Below, piece after piece: positions 1-12,979 of a DNA stretch of 64,000 nucleotides. The notes beneath the pieces are model-generated. The model had not been told where the DNA came from and did no database searches. It was given only the letters and a program-made list of their open reading frames with translations. Origin of the DNA: Macrotrachela quadricornifera (lineage: Eukaryota > Rotifera > Eurotatoria > Philodinida > Philodinidae). Position 1 is the first letter of the stretch; each line of letters opens with the position of its first letter. Location of the stretch: NCBI GenBank assembly GCA_022393335.1, contig JAJEKB010018244.1, positions 35,845-99,844 of the forward strand. The letters run 5' to 3'. A program made the translations under genes and the position numbers.

Positions 1-2076
1 TTGAAATACGTGGACAAAGGCGCGCGAACGGTCATTTGAGGAAATTTATTGAAAAATATTTTCCTCATCTAAATAAGAAATTTTTAATTTTTCGGAAAAA
101 TCTTGCTTTGTTTATATGTAAATTTATAAAATTGTTTACCATATTTTCTCCGTTTCCTTTCATTAAATTTCTTTTATCCTTTTCCTTGATGCATATTTAT
201 AATACAATATCATCATTTCTCTTCTTATTCTTTTTGTTCTTTCTCCTAATACAATGTTAATACTTGTCGTCATTTCTCTACATGTAATAGTCTATTTTAT
301 TTCAATATGAATATAAGACGAAAAACCTTTTGATTTTGAATCAATACGAAATTTTGGAAATCGTAAAAAACACATCATAGAATTATCAATATATACTCTT
401 ATTTTCAGTGCCATAAAATCTTTTGGCATCTGTAGAAATCGTATAGTTTATAATGAATCTTGCAGAATTGTTAATGGTAAAAATAGCGGTATATGCAATA
501 TGAACTCCGCAAGAGTTCTAAAGAATTCACACAAGATTCTCTTTTAAAAATAATAGAGGTATACGATATATGTTATGGTATAATTCTAAATACTTCTAAG
601 ACTTGATATTACTGAAAATAAGATTTGCATATGAATTATTCTTTGATATAATTCGAAAGACTCTTCTGTCCCGCCCTATACGAGAGTTGAAGCTACTTTA
701 TCAGATCTCCACTGTTCGTCAAAAAAATGGAAATTTTTCATTTTAGCGTTAGATTGTACGCCTCTGCGCATGGTCTGGAAGTTTTCATTTGACAAAGAGT
801 TTCTTTTGACAGTTTAGGATAAACAATACTATAATTTTGATTGACAATAGTGGACAAATTCCTTGGTGAAATCTGATTGGTTGAGGTATAAATATGATTA
901 GTCAATTAGATTGAAGTGGACGTTTTCTTCACTACTGTAAGGACAATACGTAGTATTGTCACACACAGATTTGTAGGTTAGATGGGAACCTACTTCATAT
1001 GGCTTGAATAACGCCATGTTTCGGGCAGACAATAGTGAGCAACATCCTTGCTGAGAAATTAAGAAGATCAATGCAAGATCTCTCAGCATCAAATTGTACT
1101 ATATGATGCCGAAAATAATACGATTTCAATTCTATTTTTTCGATCAAAACAAGTTTATTTTTCGAAAATTACGGTTTTTTTTCTATAAAAACGTACCTAA
1201 AAATGTCTGAAATTATATGGATGTGGCGGGAAGAGAATATAAAAGAAATTTTTTCTCTTATTTTAAGATAATTTTTAAATGATAAAGATACAGTCCCGTA
1301 CTCCCACACTTTGAAGACCATATTCTCTTCGGATAAAGGACTCGGAATCTAAGGATAGTTTGTTGAAATTATTGGGTTCAATGTTTTCGGTGAGATGGTA
1401 TCTATTTACCATGGCTTAGTCAAACTTTATGAGAAATTGTTACTTTCAAAAAATGGTTCAGTCTTTATTGAAAAAATCGATCTGAGATACTATTAATTTG
1501 ATTCCAGTTGTAATCTCAATTTCATCAGCGCCACAGTGCCATAAAGTGTCGAAGTCTTCAAACCTGCACTTTGCATCTTGGAAAAAATCCTTTTCTTCAA
1601 TGAGAATTTTCAGCTCACCAATTTTACCTTATTGTGTAATATAACTACTAGAACTTTGATTTTTTTAAGGGGAAGCGCTATTGACGTTAAAATTCTAATC
1701 CGATTACACACAACTTCTACCCATTTCAAATTTCAATATATGACTGATAGACGTATTTTCTTTCCAAGTAGTGCTATATTAGTAGTTATTGTCAACATAA
1801 AGCTTTCTTCTCTTCCTTACTTATATTATACGAAGCTTGATAACCAAAATGAATTATTTTATGACAATAGTCTATATTCTAATTCAAAACGAAATCTAAT
1901 ACCAGATGATAAAAGCGAAAAGTTTTTTGTTTATTTTTTGTATTAGTACATCCATATCTGTAGCATACCAGAATTTTTATAAATCTCTCGAAATTTCGCA
2001 AAAAAAAGATATTCAGTTTTTTTAAGATCATAAACTGAGAGGTTTTCCCAAATTTTTTGAGACTCAGATTGGCTTA
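1..2076. other. intergenic, no gene recognised
   Basis: AT-rich sequence without a supportable coding region. ORFs here are short, lack codon regularity and show no family motif. A small hairpin lies at 942-960 (8-bp stem GACAATAC, 3-base loop). Confidence 0.6.
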
Positions 2077-4169
2077 ATGAATAAGAGATACAGATGTTAC
2101 ATATCTATAATAAACTCTGTGTCGAAAATATTTTTATTTCTTATGAACATTTTAGCAACATCAACAACTACAACAACGACAACAACTACAACAACGACAA
2201 CAACAACTACGACGTCAACAACAACGACATCAACAACTACGACATCAACAAGTACAACAACAACAACTACGACATCAACAGCTACAACAACGACATCAAC
2301 AAGTACAACAACAACAACTACGACATCAACAAGTACAACAACAACAACTACAACAACGACATCAACAACTACGACATCAACAACTATATCAACAAGTACA
2401 ACAACGACATCAACAGCTACAACGTCAACAACAACTATATAATTCAACTGATGAAAAGATTAGCCAGTAATAAAGAAAGATTTTGTCGTCCTATTCGTAT
2501 TTAATAAAATTTAATTTGAATATAAAGATCATTGTTTACATAGAATCATCAATATTTTTTATATGAAAAGAAACATACGGTATTCCAAAGTTGTGTATTG
2601 AAGTATTACATGTTCTCTAGTTCGAGAGATCTGTACTCGAACTGATTAATTAATGACTAATTCTTTATCATAGATTGAATCTAGAAATACTGAATGTTCT
2701 CTATGAAATAAATATTTTTGGTATGAAAAATTAAATTTCTCAGCATTCTGTCAATACTTGACTCATTCATCATAAACAAAAATTCTTCTTATTCTTTTTC
2801 GATTAATTCTATTTTTATTTATTATTCAGCAACAACAAACATAGCTTGTGATTCAACATGTATAAATACAACAGTATCAAGGTCATCTCAAGTGGCATTC
2901 TATTCATTTAATAATGTCACTACGGATGCCACAGGTACTTATCTAACAAGTAGTATTACCTCACCATCTTATATTCCTGGATGGATTGATTCATCCGTTT
3001 GTTTTACTTATTTTGATGCAGAATTTCTTTGTGCATCTCATATTCCACTCAATTTACGTTCATTCACAATTGAAATCTGGTTCTCTGCTACCAATCTTAG
3101 TACCAGTTGAGATTTTGCTTTTGCAGGTCAAAATGACTCACAAACAACAACTAAATGTCTATTTCTCAATATTCGTAATCAAAAACTTCTCTTTGCATTC
3201 TTTAATAGTGATTTATTAGCAAATACAACTGTAGTAATCAGTGAATGGTAGCATGCGACATTTGTTTATGATACTAGCACCCAACGAAAAAATATATATT
3301 TGAATGGAATATTAGATGGAAGTGCATTGTCAAATCCTCTCCTAACAACAACAGGCGCTTTTACTATAGGTGAACCTAGAATTGGTGGAATTACGAATGT
3401 AATTGTGTACTATTCAGGTTACATTGACCATTTTACAATTAGATCTCGAGCAAAAAGTGCCTGTGAAATTTATCTTGATGCTGTATTTGCTTGTTATTTT
3501 ACTTTTGATTCGACTTCATTATTCATTGATTCTGGTCCTCATCTTTTGACGGCAACTAACACTGGCGGTATGTTAGTGCCGGATCGCATCAATCAAGCAT
3601 TATGATTTTCTTCTACTTTATCTTAGATCACTATTAGTGGAATAAGAGCTTTGACTTCTAGTAACATTGCTTTTACTATATCTATGTGGATTAATCCAAT
3701 AACTGTGACTGGAGGAGCAACTCTTATTCATGCATCAACACAATCAGACGATATGTAGAAATCTTATTATTGATTCTCTGAAATATCTAAGATACTTCTG
3801 AATAATGAAACTAAAAATAAATAATCAAACTTTTAACTAATATTAATTAATTATATTTAGGTCAAGGTACATGTCTCGCTATGTGGGGTTTTACTTCAAA
3901 CGGCAATATAACTGTTAATGTTATTAATTCTATGAATAACACTTTTTCGGCTACTTCCTCTTCCATTCTTACAATTGCCACTTGGACACATATTGTCCAA
4001 ACATTTAGCTCAACAAATGAAAATTTTCTATATATTAATGGAATACTTGTAGCAAGTGTGCAAAGCTAGATCAATCACTATGGGACAATTCTATGGTGGT
4101 ATTGATGGGTTTCGTGTGTTTGGACGTGAATTAACATCAACAGATATTGTTCGTTTAGCGAACCCATGA
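2077..4169 (+). pseudogene. Thr-rich (mucin-like) plus LamG/concanavalin-like surface protein, decayed
   Basis: A hydrophobic start (from 2077) runs into about 95 codons of almost pure Thr/Ser (2152-2442). After a probable intron with acceptor near 2828, a LamG_3-type (concanavalin A-like) domain follows. Family-like pieces are visible: FTIEIWFSA, WQHATF-type strand (Q now a stop), IYLNGILDG, YSGYIDHFTI, then a second domain with ISMWINP, WTHIVQTF, LYINGILVA and the ending YGGIDGFRVFGRELT. In-frame stops are at 3108, 3249, 3603 and 3624. The frame shifts between the copy ending near 3754 and the exon starting near 3861, and again near 4069-4075. Thr-rich stalk plus LamG is a common architecture of adhesive or lectin-like surface proteins. 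With four nonsense codons and two frameshifts I regard it as a pseudogene. The first intron's donor is not certain. Confidence 0.75.
2152..2442 (+). repeat. ACA/ACG/ACT trinucleotide (Thr-coding) microsatellite
   Basis: About 290 bp of imperfect (ACN)n with interspersed TCA, organised in repeated blocks such as ACGACATCAACA. It reads open in several frames because of its composition. Only the Thr frame joins the LamG pseudogene. Confidence 0.85.
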
Positions 4170-6922
4170 CAAACGTGATAACTTGGTTTATTAAACATCA
4201 TTTGTGTATGCATGTTTCTTTTAATCTTTTCTAACAAAAGAATTTTAAATATAATCAAGTCTAATTATCAATAAAAAATTTTTCGTCATCATTAATTTAA
4301 AGAAAATTAGACTCAAAGGATTTATATTTTATCAATAAAAGTCCCTTATATTGTTTTACATTATCTCTTTTTCTTTTATCCTCTCACTGAAAACTATAAG
4401 ATTAGAATATTTATAATCCATAATCTGAGATTGCAACTTAAGTATATCGAAATGATTGGTGAAATGGTATTGAATTATTAAATTTACGGAATTGACTACA
4501 TTAACTTTCTTCAATCACGAATACTACTGTGAAAATTATCAATGCTGCCGAATGTTTTTTTCCTCTTAAAAGCAACTACCATGCACGTAATTTCACTCTA
4601 GCTGAATGAAAAAATCATCAGATAATCTATATTTATTAGTGACTTCATAGAATAGATTATAAGAAATTCAATTTATACTATTACATAGCTCAGATATTAT
4701 GTTTATTTACAAATTCCATAAAAATCGAAGAGAATATAGGCTTATTCTCCCTAAAAATTAATATTCATTCTTTATTAGCCAGCAAAATAGATTGAATTTT
4801 ATTGAAACTTTCTAGCGAATGTTACAGACCCTTTGCAATACAGTCTATCGTGCATATATTTCTCTATAAACAAAATCCAATATCTTGAATTTCTTTCAAA
4901 AGATGTATTACAATCAACATTTCGTTTGATTTATTAGGATAGATTATTAAAAAAACTATTAAGAAAGATATCTGAAATATCGTTATTTTCGATTTTATCA
5001 AAAGTAAAAAGACAAATATTTGTAATAATATCTATTATGCATCTATCTCAACATAGACAATTTATTAAAACTTAAAGCTATTTATGAGATATGTCATTAA
5101 ATTCTTAAGAATAATCTATATACAAAATTCTCTTGAATTATTCTGATAGATTTAAAGAGGACTAATAAAGAAAAGAAATGCATGATTATGAAATGTTACA
5201 CTTGTATTAGTTCAATTCGTTATTCATCCAAATAACTACTTACTAGAACTTAGGACCCACGAAAGTGGGGATGTACACCTTCCCAAATAAATGAAAATTT
5301 TAGATTTCATCTGTGCAAAAATAAAAAAAAAATCAACTACATTTACTGATTCTATAAATAGTACCCGCGAAAGTGGGGTGTAGAAGGTGTATACCCCCCA
5401 AAAATTAAAAACTATTCATTATTAGACACCAAAATGGACAATATTTTTTTGAATCTGTAAAGTATCTCACAGGGACATTTTCAAAAACATCTTTCAGAAA
5501 TATTCTGAGTGTAAATGGAAGTCAGAGAATCATCTTTTTATAGTAATAATCGACGATTATCATTGAGATATTGGTCGAAAAACATGAAGTTCTACGGCAA
5601 ATTGAAGAAATCAGCTGTCTTTTTACTTGAAACTCTGGCATAAACTATAGTTTTTGCTGCAAAATTCTGAAATATTAGAATGCTTCGCTTCATAAAGAAG
5701 TAGCCGCATGGGCATACTCGTCTTGAAAATAAGTTTGATCTTCTTGTTTGCATAGGGTACTTTACTGCTTCCTACCTTCTGAACATCTTTATTTGTGAGC
5801 AGTCGTCGCTAGTGTAGCCGCCTTCGGCAGCAGAAGTATTGAAGAATTTTCTTACGTCAGATACTGCTTGTATTCTTGAGAATTTGCCAGATACGAAAAA
5901 AAATTTTGCTTTCTTCAATTAGAATACCTTAGGAGTCTTACACCTCCCCCAAACTTGGGACCCTCGCGCGAGGCTTGAATGGACTATGTGGAGAGTATCT
6001 TACCGAATCATAAAAAAACTCTATTGCTTCTACTCACAATATACCGACTGATTAAATCGGCAGCTTTCAATGAAATGACACACAATGAATTCAAATATAT
6101 TTATTTATGCAAATAGATGTAATCATGTTATAAGCCAATATTTGCATTATCTTGGGTATATCGGTAGTTGCAATCCAGTCCGTTAAAAATAATTAAAATC
6201 AATTAAATCTTCATAATGATAAATCATTTGGTACATATTAATAAACATTCACTTTTGTAGAATTAAAAGAAGCCACAAGAATAGCTAGAACAATGACGTC
6301 GTTGTGATTGTTGCTGTAAAATAAAACATGAGTATCAAGACTCCAGAAATATCTGTTATATTGCTCTGAAGATGCTATTTAGAGCTGTATTACTTGTATT
6401 CAATTTCTCTTCGGCAATGTCATATGAGAAATCAAACGAAATTATAACTAATACATTTGTATTACGATCATTAATATAAATTAGAAAGCGATAAAAATTT
6501 AATTTGAAAGTCAACCACAATTCAATAAGAAAAATACTCCGATGAGGTGAAATACTTTTCTATTTTTCTTCAATGATGCCTATGCTTCAGTTTTTTCATT
6601 CAAGCATTTTTATTATTCTTTATTCTTAACTTAACTTTGTATGCATATCAACACCAACAAAAAAAAATGTCACCATAAATAAGTCATGCACATCCATTTC
6701 AGATCCATGAAAGGAGCAATTTCACTTTTCACATTTTTAGAAATGAAACTGAAAAAATACACGAGTATCAACAAAATCAAAGTAGATCAGCTTATTGATA
6801 TACCAATAGTTTACTTTATTTAAATAAATCCGAGATAGGATGAGTTTTTATTGATGAAACAAAAGAAAAAATTGATTGAACTGTTCCTCTTTTGTCGTCT
6901 TTTATGAACAATTATATTAACT
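4170..6922. other. intergenic with two short GC-rich repeat pieces
   Basis: No coding region seen. Two similar segments near 5250-5285 and 5361-5400 share the core CGAAAGTGGGG followed by a TGTA..ACC stretch. A related inverted sequence lies near 5940-5975 (CACCTCCCCC AAACTTGGG). They may be ends of a small mobile element about 0.7 kb long, but no clean target duplication was found. Confidence 0.35.
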
Positions 6923-7141
6923 TTATTTCCAGCTACAGCACCAAACTGCATTCATACTGCAAGGACAAGTTCTCTTTTTAGCCAGTTGATCAACAGCATT
7001 GGTTCTGACGGAGAATTTTTTCTTGTCAAATCGATAAATGCCTCGTCCATCAATGGAACTCACCATGATAAACATCCATACGAGCATCACGAATAGGAGA
7101 TATAAATAAATTGAGCGCGTTGATAATTGCATTTCTATCAA
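6923..7141 (-). CDS. small secreted peptide precursor, allatostatin-C-like C-terminus
   Basis: Single-exon 72-residue ORF. Residues about 5-29 form a signal peptide: a polar start, then the hydrophobic run SIYLYLLFVMLVWMFIMVSS. A short basic spacer leads to the dibasic/tribasic site AKKR, then the last 15 residues TCPCSMNAVWCCSWK up to the stop. Inside this peptide C-S-M-N-A-V-W-C has the same ring size (C-x6-C) and the same N-A-V core as the arthropod allatostatin-C ring (C-A-F-N-A-V-S-C). The position after a basic cleavage site at the very C-terminus is also typical of that precursor family. Unusual points are two extra cysteines flanking the ring and no C-terminal amidation glycine. Secretion and processing are inferred. 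Homology to allatostatin-C is a motif resemblance, not proven. An in-frame Met at residue 4 could be the true start. Confidence 0.55.
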   Translation of the reverse strand: MIEMQLSTRSIYLYLLFVMLVWMFIMVSSIDGRGIYRFDKKKFSVRTNAVDQLAKKRTCPCSMNAVWCCSWK

Positions 7142-8455
7142 TTAAGTATGTGATGCTAACAAGATACTAAATGAACAGACATCATTTTTTATCAGTTAAG
7201 AAAAGAAGACAATGATCATTACAGCAAAAGCTGAGTAGTGAATACGATAATGAAATTATTGGGACACTTTAACCCTCATCCTTACTCACTATAAAGTTTA
7301 TCTGGGCGACTGTAATAAGTGAATACGTAATCGTAAGCTTCATACATACCGTTGATCGTATAACTATATATCGTGTAATGATTAAGCGTCTATTATTAAT
7401 GTTTAGATTTTTATTCTTTATGACACGCATGAATGACGAGAGATGTGAGAAAGAGCGTTCACTCACAAGAGGTGAACATAAGGCAGTGATTGAATAACTA
7501 ATGTTTATTTTATCCTTATCATGGTGATTATTAGAGATGATTGTATCATTATTTATTTTAGCTCTTTACATATGTGCACACCAAAAAGTAAGCGAAACAC
7601 GCACACTTTTATAAATGTGCAAAAGAGAAGAAGGAATAGGGAAGAAGAGGAAAAAGGTATATAACCAAGATGAAATTTAACTTTGTAGACTGACATGAAT
7701 CATAATAATGATGAATATGTATTGAAAAGCGATACAACAAAAATGCTTCTCATTGATAAATATTTTTAACTGAAAAAAATGAACAATAGGTGTTGCAGAT
7801 AAGATATTATTCGTTATAAAGTGCTAATAGTTAGGATGATTACTACCAATATCTGGGAATAAATTTCAAATCTGAGTCAATTTTGCTGTGAGATTTCAGA
7901 GAGATGGTCATAGCACACAAAACTGCACTGGGAAATATATTTTGAAAATTTTTCAAGCCTCTTTATTAAACAATTTTTCATAAGATAAGAAATTGAAGTA
8001 CTGGTCAAGCTGGCTACTTATATCCCCATAAATCACTTTATATTAAGAAATTTCAAAATTCTTTTTTAGAATAAAATTTGCAAAATCTCACATTTTGTAT
8101 AGTTTATATATGAAAAAAAATTCCTAAATTTTTCATGTAAAAAGTATAAAAAATAGAAGTTGTTTGTAGATTTTATCGCAAACAAAACGTTTCAAAATAT
8201 TTTAATATACCAGTTCTGCAGAGCTCGACAAGCACCATCGAACCATCTAAAAATATTAAAAAAAATTTTTTTAGTGAATTTTTGAATTATTCAAAGTTTA
8301 CTAAAACTTATAACCTGCCAGAAAAATACATTGACGATGAATATAGAAGTTTGTGTTTAAAAAATGAAAACTAAAAATTTATTTTTAATTGTTTGATAAA
8401 GATATAAATATAATTTTAGGAAAAATAAATTAGCATGTTGATCATCTTGTAATTT
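7142..8455. other. intergenic, no gene recognised
   Basis: AT-rich; ORFs are short and without motifs. Probably contains the 5' flank of the small secreted precursor transcribed leftward from 7141. Confidence 0.5.
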
Positions 8456-8698
8456 TCATTTTGTTTTAATTAATGAATTATCAATAGAAAAATCTCTTTC
8501 AATGGCTAATAAAGATAGATTACTTAGTCTAACATCAGAAATATTGTTGTGTGCACCAGTCTTGATAAGTTTCATTTTACTGAAAGATCGTTCTATTGTG
8601 ATTGATGATATAGAAATAATCATAGCATTCATAAGACAGGTTATAATAGATGTTGGTGAAGTTAGCGGTAAATTCAAGTTTTTCCAGCGAACATTCAC
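8456..8698 (-). mobile_element. hAT transposase C-terminal (hATC dimerisation) fragment
   Basis: 80-residue ORF containing ITIERSFSKMKLIKT, then NNISDVRLSNLSLLAIE. This is the hallmark of the hAT-family C-terminal dimerisation region (consensus xxERSFSxLKxIKTxxR..M...RL..L..L.IE), as in ZMYM1-like and other hAT-derived proteins. No upstream zinc finger or catalytic part is present, so only the end of an element remains. One substitution from the consensus is visible: the usual R before NNM is H here. It is most likely a transposon relic, not a host gene. Confidence 0.75.
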
Positions 8699-8707
8699 AC
8701 ATTAAAC

Positions 8708-8725
8708 TATGCCGAATTCGGCATA
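8708..8725. repeat. 18-bp perfect palindrome
   Basis: TATGCCGAATTCGGCATA is self-complementary over its full length and sits just beyond the hAT fragment. It may be a remnant of fused inverted termini. No function is claimed. Confidence 0.6.
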
Positions 8726-9428
8726 GGCGGTATGAAATTAATTGATTAGTATTTTAGAATCGCAATATATCTATTTTTCATTAACTTTTTTGTCTTGGCC
8801 ATCACTTGAATGCTGGTTCTGTAAGCAATCAGATGCTTCAGGTTCTAAATTGTAAACGAATCCTTAATTTTGTGTTAGTTCAAAATTCTGAATTAGCACT
8901 TCAGTTGTTTATGTCTGTTATATTAGATATATTCATAAATACAAGAAGAGGCGAGTATTTTAAATTTTGATTAACAGAAACAAAATAAATGGAACAAACT
9001 TCAACATTCTAGATGCTTTTACTTATTAACAATCATGGTAGTGATTTTTCATTAAATATTTATCCTGGCAATTATATTTATTTTTTAATTATAATTTTTT
9101 ATGATAGTGTAGTGCTTTTTGAACTCTAAGCCACCGCCGCCGATTAGCCTACCGGCTTACACCTCTAATCATGAACATCTTCTCCTCTTCCCAAAAACAG
9201 TTTTCTCCGCCTTGCAACTGTTGAATATGATGGAACATTGGATTCCAAAGCGGTTACAAGTCCTTCGTGAACTATCTTTGGATGTATTTTCAAAAGATAG
9301 GACGAATTTTCTAACGAAGTTCAAAATAGATTTGATTCCGATTGACTAATATAAAAACAAAAATACTAATTTTAATATCAAATGAGAATATTTATTTATT
9401 TTTTTAAAATAATAATAATTATATTTAA
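8726..9428. other. intergenic, no gene recognised
   Basis: A 76-residue ORF at 9119-9349 is open but shows no motif, no signal peptide and no splice context. Otherwise AT-rich filler, including the 3' flank of the 7TM receptor. Confidence 0.5.
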
Positions 9429-10780
9429 TTAAAACGAATGTTCAAAAGCATTACTACTATTTGAATGTGTTCCATTTGTCTTTGTTTGAGAGTATTTTAT
9501 TTGATTTTTTAAAGAAATTTTTTTTGTTTTATCAGAATGAAAAATATGTCTTCGAAAATGTGGATTAACATAAATAATAGCTAAACTTTCCGTAAAAATA
9601 CATGCAGCAATACTTAATACAAGAAAACGATAAAAAGATGATAAAATTTGATTTGTTATAGCTAAATGAATAAGCATTATAGATGTTGGTAAACCATATG
9701 AAAATAATAAAAAAACAAGAATTATTATACGTCGAAGAACAATAATATCTCGATTATTAGTACGAATTAATAAATTTTTATTTAATCGTTTTTGATAATG
9801 TAAATATAAACTAACACGTATATATATAAATATAATACATATTAATGGTATTGCATAAATAACTAACATTGAATATAATATACTTAATGAATCATCTTTT
9901 CGAATAAAACATGTATGTTCACCAGATATTAATTTGTGACTATGAAATATAAATAATGGACTTACAAAAATTAGAGATATTATCCAAAGAATTGGAATTA
10001 TAAATAAATAATTACGAAATTTAATAAATGAATGTTTTGAACGATGAACAATACGATTAAGTCGAAAAACAGCCTAGTTTAATAAACAAAAACAAAAATA
10101 TGTATATAATAAATCAATCTTAACAATATTTTCTTTATATATAGAATGTCCTCAAACATCTTTTTATTTTTATTTTTCGTATATGTTTACTATTTAATTG
10201 CAGTATGGACGCAGATTTTAATGTCAGACAGTTTCAAATTTCTATGAGCTGATTTTAGGTAAAAAACTAATTACTAAAAAAGTACTTTTTCCAACAATGT
10301 CTATGGTCAATCATTCCAATCATTGAAAACAGCCTATTAAAACATTAATTCTTATCGTATTTTGCCTCAATCCGTCAATTCGTGTTTTCTGCTAGAAAAC
10401 CGCCCGATTAATTTCAACTTTTGGAATATATGTGATATAATAATAACCTGTAATATAAATGCTTGATAATTAGCCGATATAAGTGAAAAGAGAATATATC
10501 CATTAAATCGACATCCAAATGTTTCATATTCTATAATTAATAATTGAAAATCTCCTCGAAGTATATCAATATTTTGTATTAAAAGTACAATAGCCATAAA
10601 AAAAATAAGTATATAATTATTAATACATAATAATGATTTAATATCATAAAAATATTTTCTTCGTAAATAAACAATAATTAATATAAATAATGATATAATT
10701 AATCCAAAAATTGTCATTAATAATGAAATTATATTTAGAATAATATGAAATAATGATGATGAAACTGATCCATTTGCCAT
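9429..10780 (-). CDS. rhodopsin-like 7TM receptor (orphan GPCR)
   Basis: Two exons, 10780-10448 and 10073-9429, joined by a 374-bp GT-AG intron with phase 0. The product is about 325 residues. The start MANGSVSSS was chosen because TM1 follows directly; an upstream in-frame Met would only add a basic leader. TM1 (about 10-38), TM2 and TM3 are in exon 1, with the TM3 cysteine in GCRFNGY. Exon 2 opens with AVFRLNRIVHR (end of TM3, replacing DRY), then TM4 (LFIIPILWIISLIF), the ECL2 cysteine in GEHTCFIRK (expected disulfide partner), TM5, TM6 (IIILVFLLFSYGLP) and TM7 ending IIYVNPHFRRHIF. The NPxxY-like NPHF is degenerate. The polar tail is Ser/Asn-rich. This fits the large divergent orphan GPCR families of bdelloids; the ligand is unknown. 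Confidence 0.85.
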
Positions 10781-12579
10781 TGAATTCAAATAAAATATAT
10801 AAGAATAGAATATTTTCTTCGGTTTTTCTTTCCATTTATATTGATTGACGAACATTCTTTTTTTTTTTTCTCTCTTGTCAAAAATAAATCTAATCAATAT
10901 AAATTATTCTGACAAAACAGAATAAAGAATAATTATATATAATTATTAATGATGTCATATTAATTTTGACAACAGTTCTAAATATATATTCGAGGACATT
11001 TATATCGTTAAAAATTTTAAATTTTTTTTTATAATAAAAAAAATATATTTATCATATATAATTTAAATTTTATTCACAAATTATTTAAAAAAAAATAAAG
11101 AGATTTGATTGAATTACTAGTATAGAATTTTTATTTCGAACATCTAAAAATATCAAGTGACGTTTTATAAATTAACCTATCAATTATGACAAATGGGTTA
11201 ACATTAATTATATTTGGTACATTTCCTTTTCATTTTTTTTTGAAGAACGTCTTAAGGGTGAGAGTAAGGATGATTAAATACCATAGGCCATACTGTTACT
11301 ACTTTTGGTGCGTCCTAAATAACTGTGCAATAGTGAGCTATTTAAGACTGAATGTTGTTTAATATATGGTCATACTTTATGTTCAATCTTAAATAACGCC
11401 ATCTCTTGTTGAATCAATATTCCATTCATATTCTTATCCTTTTTCTCTATTCGCTAGTTTGTTTATTCTATATTATTAATCATTTATGTAAACATATTAA
11501 AAAAAAAAGTCCTTCAAAGATATTGTAATTCGCTATTATTAATTTGATAACATATTATCATATGACTTTATCTTATTAATTAATTAATTAATTTCTATTA
11601 ATTTTTTTATTGTATAGAGAATGAAAAGAAAGAAATAGAACAGTAAAAAGAGTTTAAAAATTTGTCAACGAGTAAGTTATTGATGAATATAGATGTATTT
11701 TGTTAACAAAGATTTATTATGAAGGATTTTAAAAATAAATAAACAATGTTATTCTTTTAAGAAAATTTCTTAATTTCGTTTTTTGTTTGATTTTTAATAG
11801 TTGGTATATAACTGTTTACGCCCTCTATTGAATAAGAATATTCCTATTTGAAAATATTTATAATTCTACATAAAATCAAAAATTTCAAATTTCAGCAAGT
11901 CAAAACATTGGAGAATATGTGGGATAACGATCTTTTATTTCGATGTTTTGTAAAAAAGGGTTAATTTCTAAAAAAAATTTATCTTGTACAATATACGAGA
12001 AAAAGACGGTTATATATCACCTCTTTCGATTGGTGAAATTTCTATTCTTGAGTTATTGAACAGACTATAGTTAAGCTTGATTGATCTTATACGTTTCTTG
12101 TCGTTTAAATTAATGTAGAATTTTACCGTGAGAAGAATTTCAGATCATTTTTATTCTACTTATCGAGATTTGATTAAAAACATTTATTTAACTATTCTCA
12201 AGTAGTCTTGAAAAGAATGATAGAGTGCTTCTTAAGAGTGTCCTTATTACAAACAAACTTATTTTATTTTCATCTTATTTTAAGCAAAAATTTTAGAGTA
12301 TATCAATCAAGAATAGTAACAAGTGATATATTCAATTTATTAGTTAAAATTACTCTCTATACGAAAAATGTTTTCTTGATAAATTATGTTAAGAGAAAAT
12401 TTTCTTTATTGAATTCTATAAGATTTATATTTGTCAGAATCTGCCATCTATCTATATATATAGTGATGGACAATCCTTCCCATTCTCCTTCTTCTCTCTT
12501 CTCCAATTATTATATTATTCTTCTTGTGATCGAACGTGTTGTTTATCTTTGTGCGTGCGTGTATGTTTTGTTTTTTTTT
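10781..12579. other. intergenic, no gene recognised
   Basis: Very AT-rich, with long T and A runs and TTAA-rich tracts (near 11577-11590). Includes the promoter side of the receptor gene, but no specific element could be identified. Confidence 0.5.
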
Positions 12580-12979
12580 NNNNNNNNNNNNNNNNNNNNN
12601 NNNNNNNNNNNNNNNNNNNNNNNNNNNNNNNNNNNNNNNNNNNNNNNNNNNNNNNNNNNNNNNNNNNNNNNNNNNNNNNNNNNNNNNNNNNNNNNNNNNN
12701 NNNNNNNNNNNNNNNNNNNNNNNNNNNNNNNNNNNNNNNNNNNNNNNNNNNNNNNNNNNNNNNNNNNNNNNNNNNNNNNNNNNNNNNNNNNNNNNNNNNN
12801 NNNNNNNNNNNNNNNNNNNNNNNNNNNNNNNNNNNNNNNNNNNNNNNNNNNNNNNNNNNNNNNNNNNNNNNNNNNNNNNNNNNNNNNNNNNNNNNNNNNN
12901 NNNNNNNNNNNNNNNNNNNNNNNNNNNNNNNNNNNNNNNNNNNNNNNNNNNNNNNNNNNNNNNNNNNNNNNNNNNNNNN
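12580..12979. other. assembly gap (400 N)
   Basis: Exactly 400 undetermined bases, flanked on both sides by T homopolymers. The round size suggests an estimated or fixed-size scaffold gap. ORFs drawn across it are artefacts. Confidence 0.99.

Noticed and set aside
2094..2504. Asn/Tyr-rich and Val/Asp-rich ORFs overlapping the trinucleotide repeat
   Set aside because: Other-frame readings of the ACN microsatellite; only the Thr frame connects to a recognisable domain.
5240..5975. Possible complete small transposon bounded by CGAAAGTGGGG-type ends
   Set aside because: Similarity of the two ends is short and imperfect, and no target duplication was found; mentioned only in the intergenic note.
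9119..9349. 76-residue plus-strand ORF
   Set aside because: No motif, and no neighbouring exons in frame; likely random.
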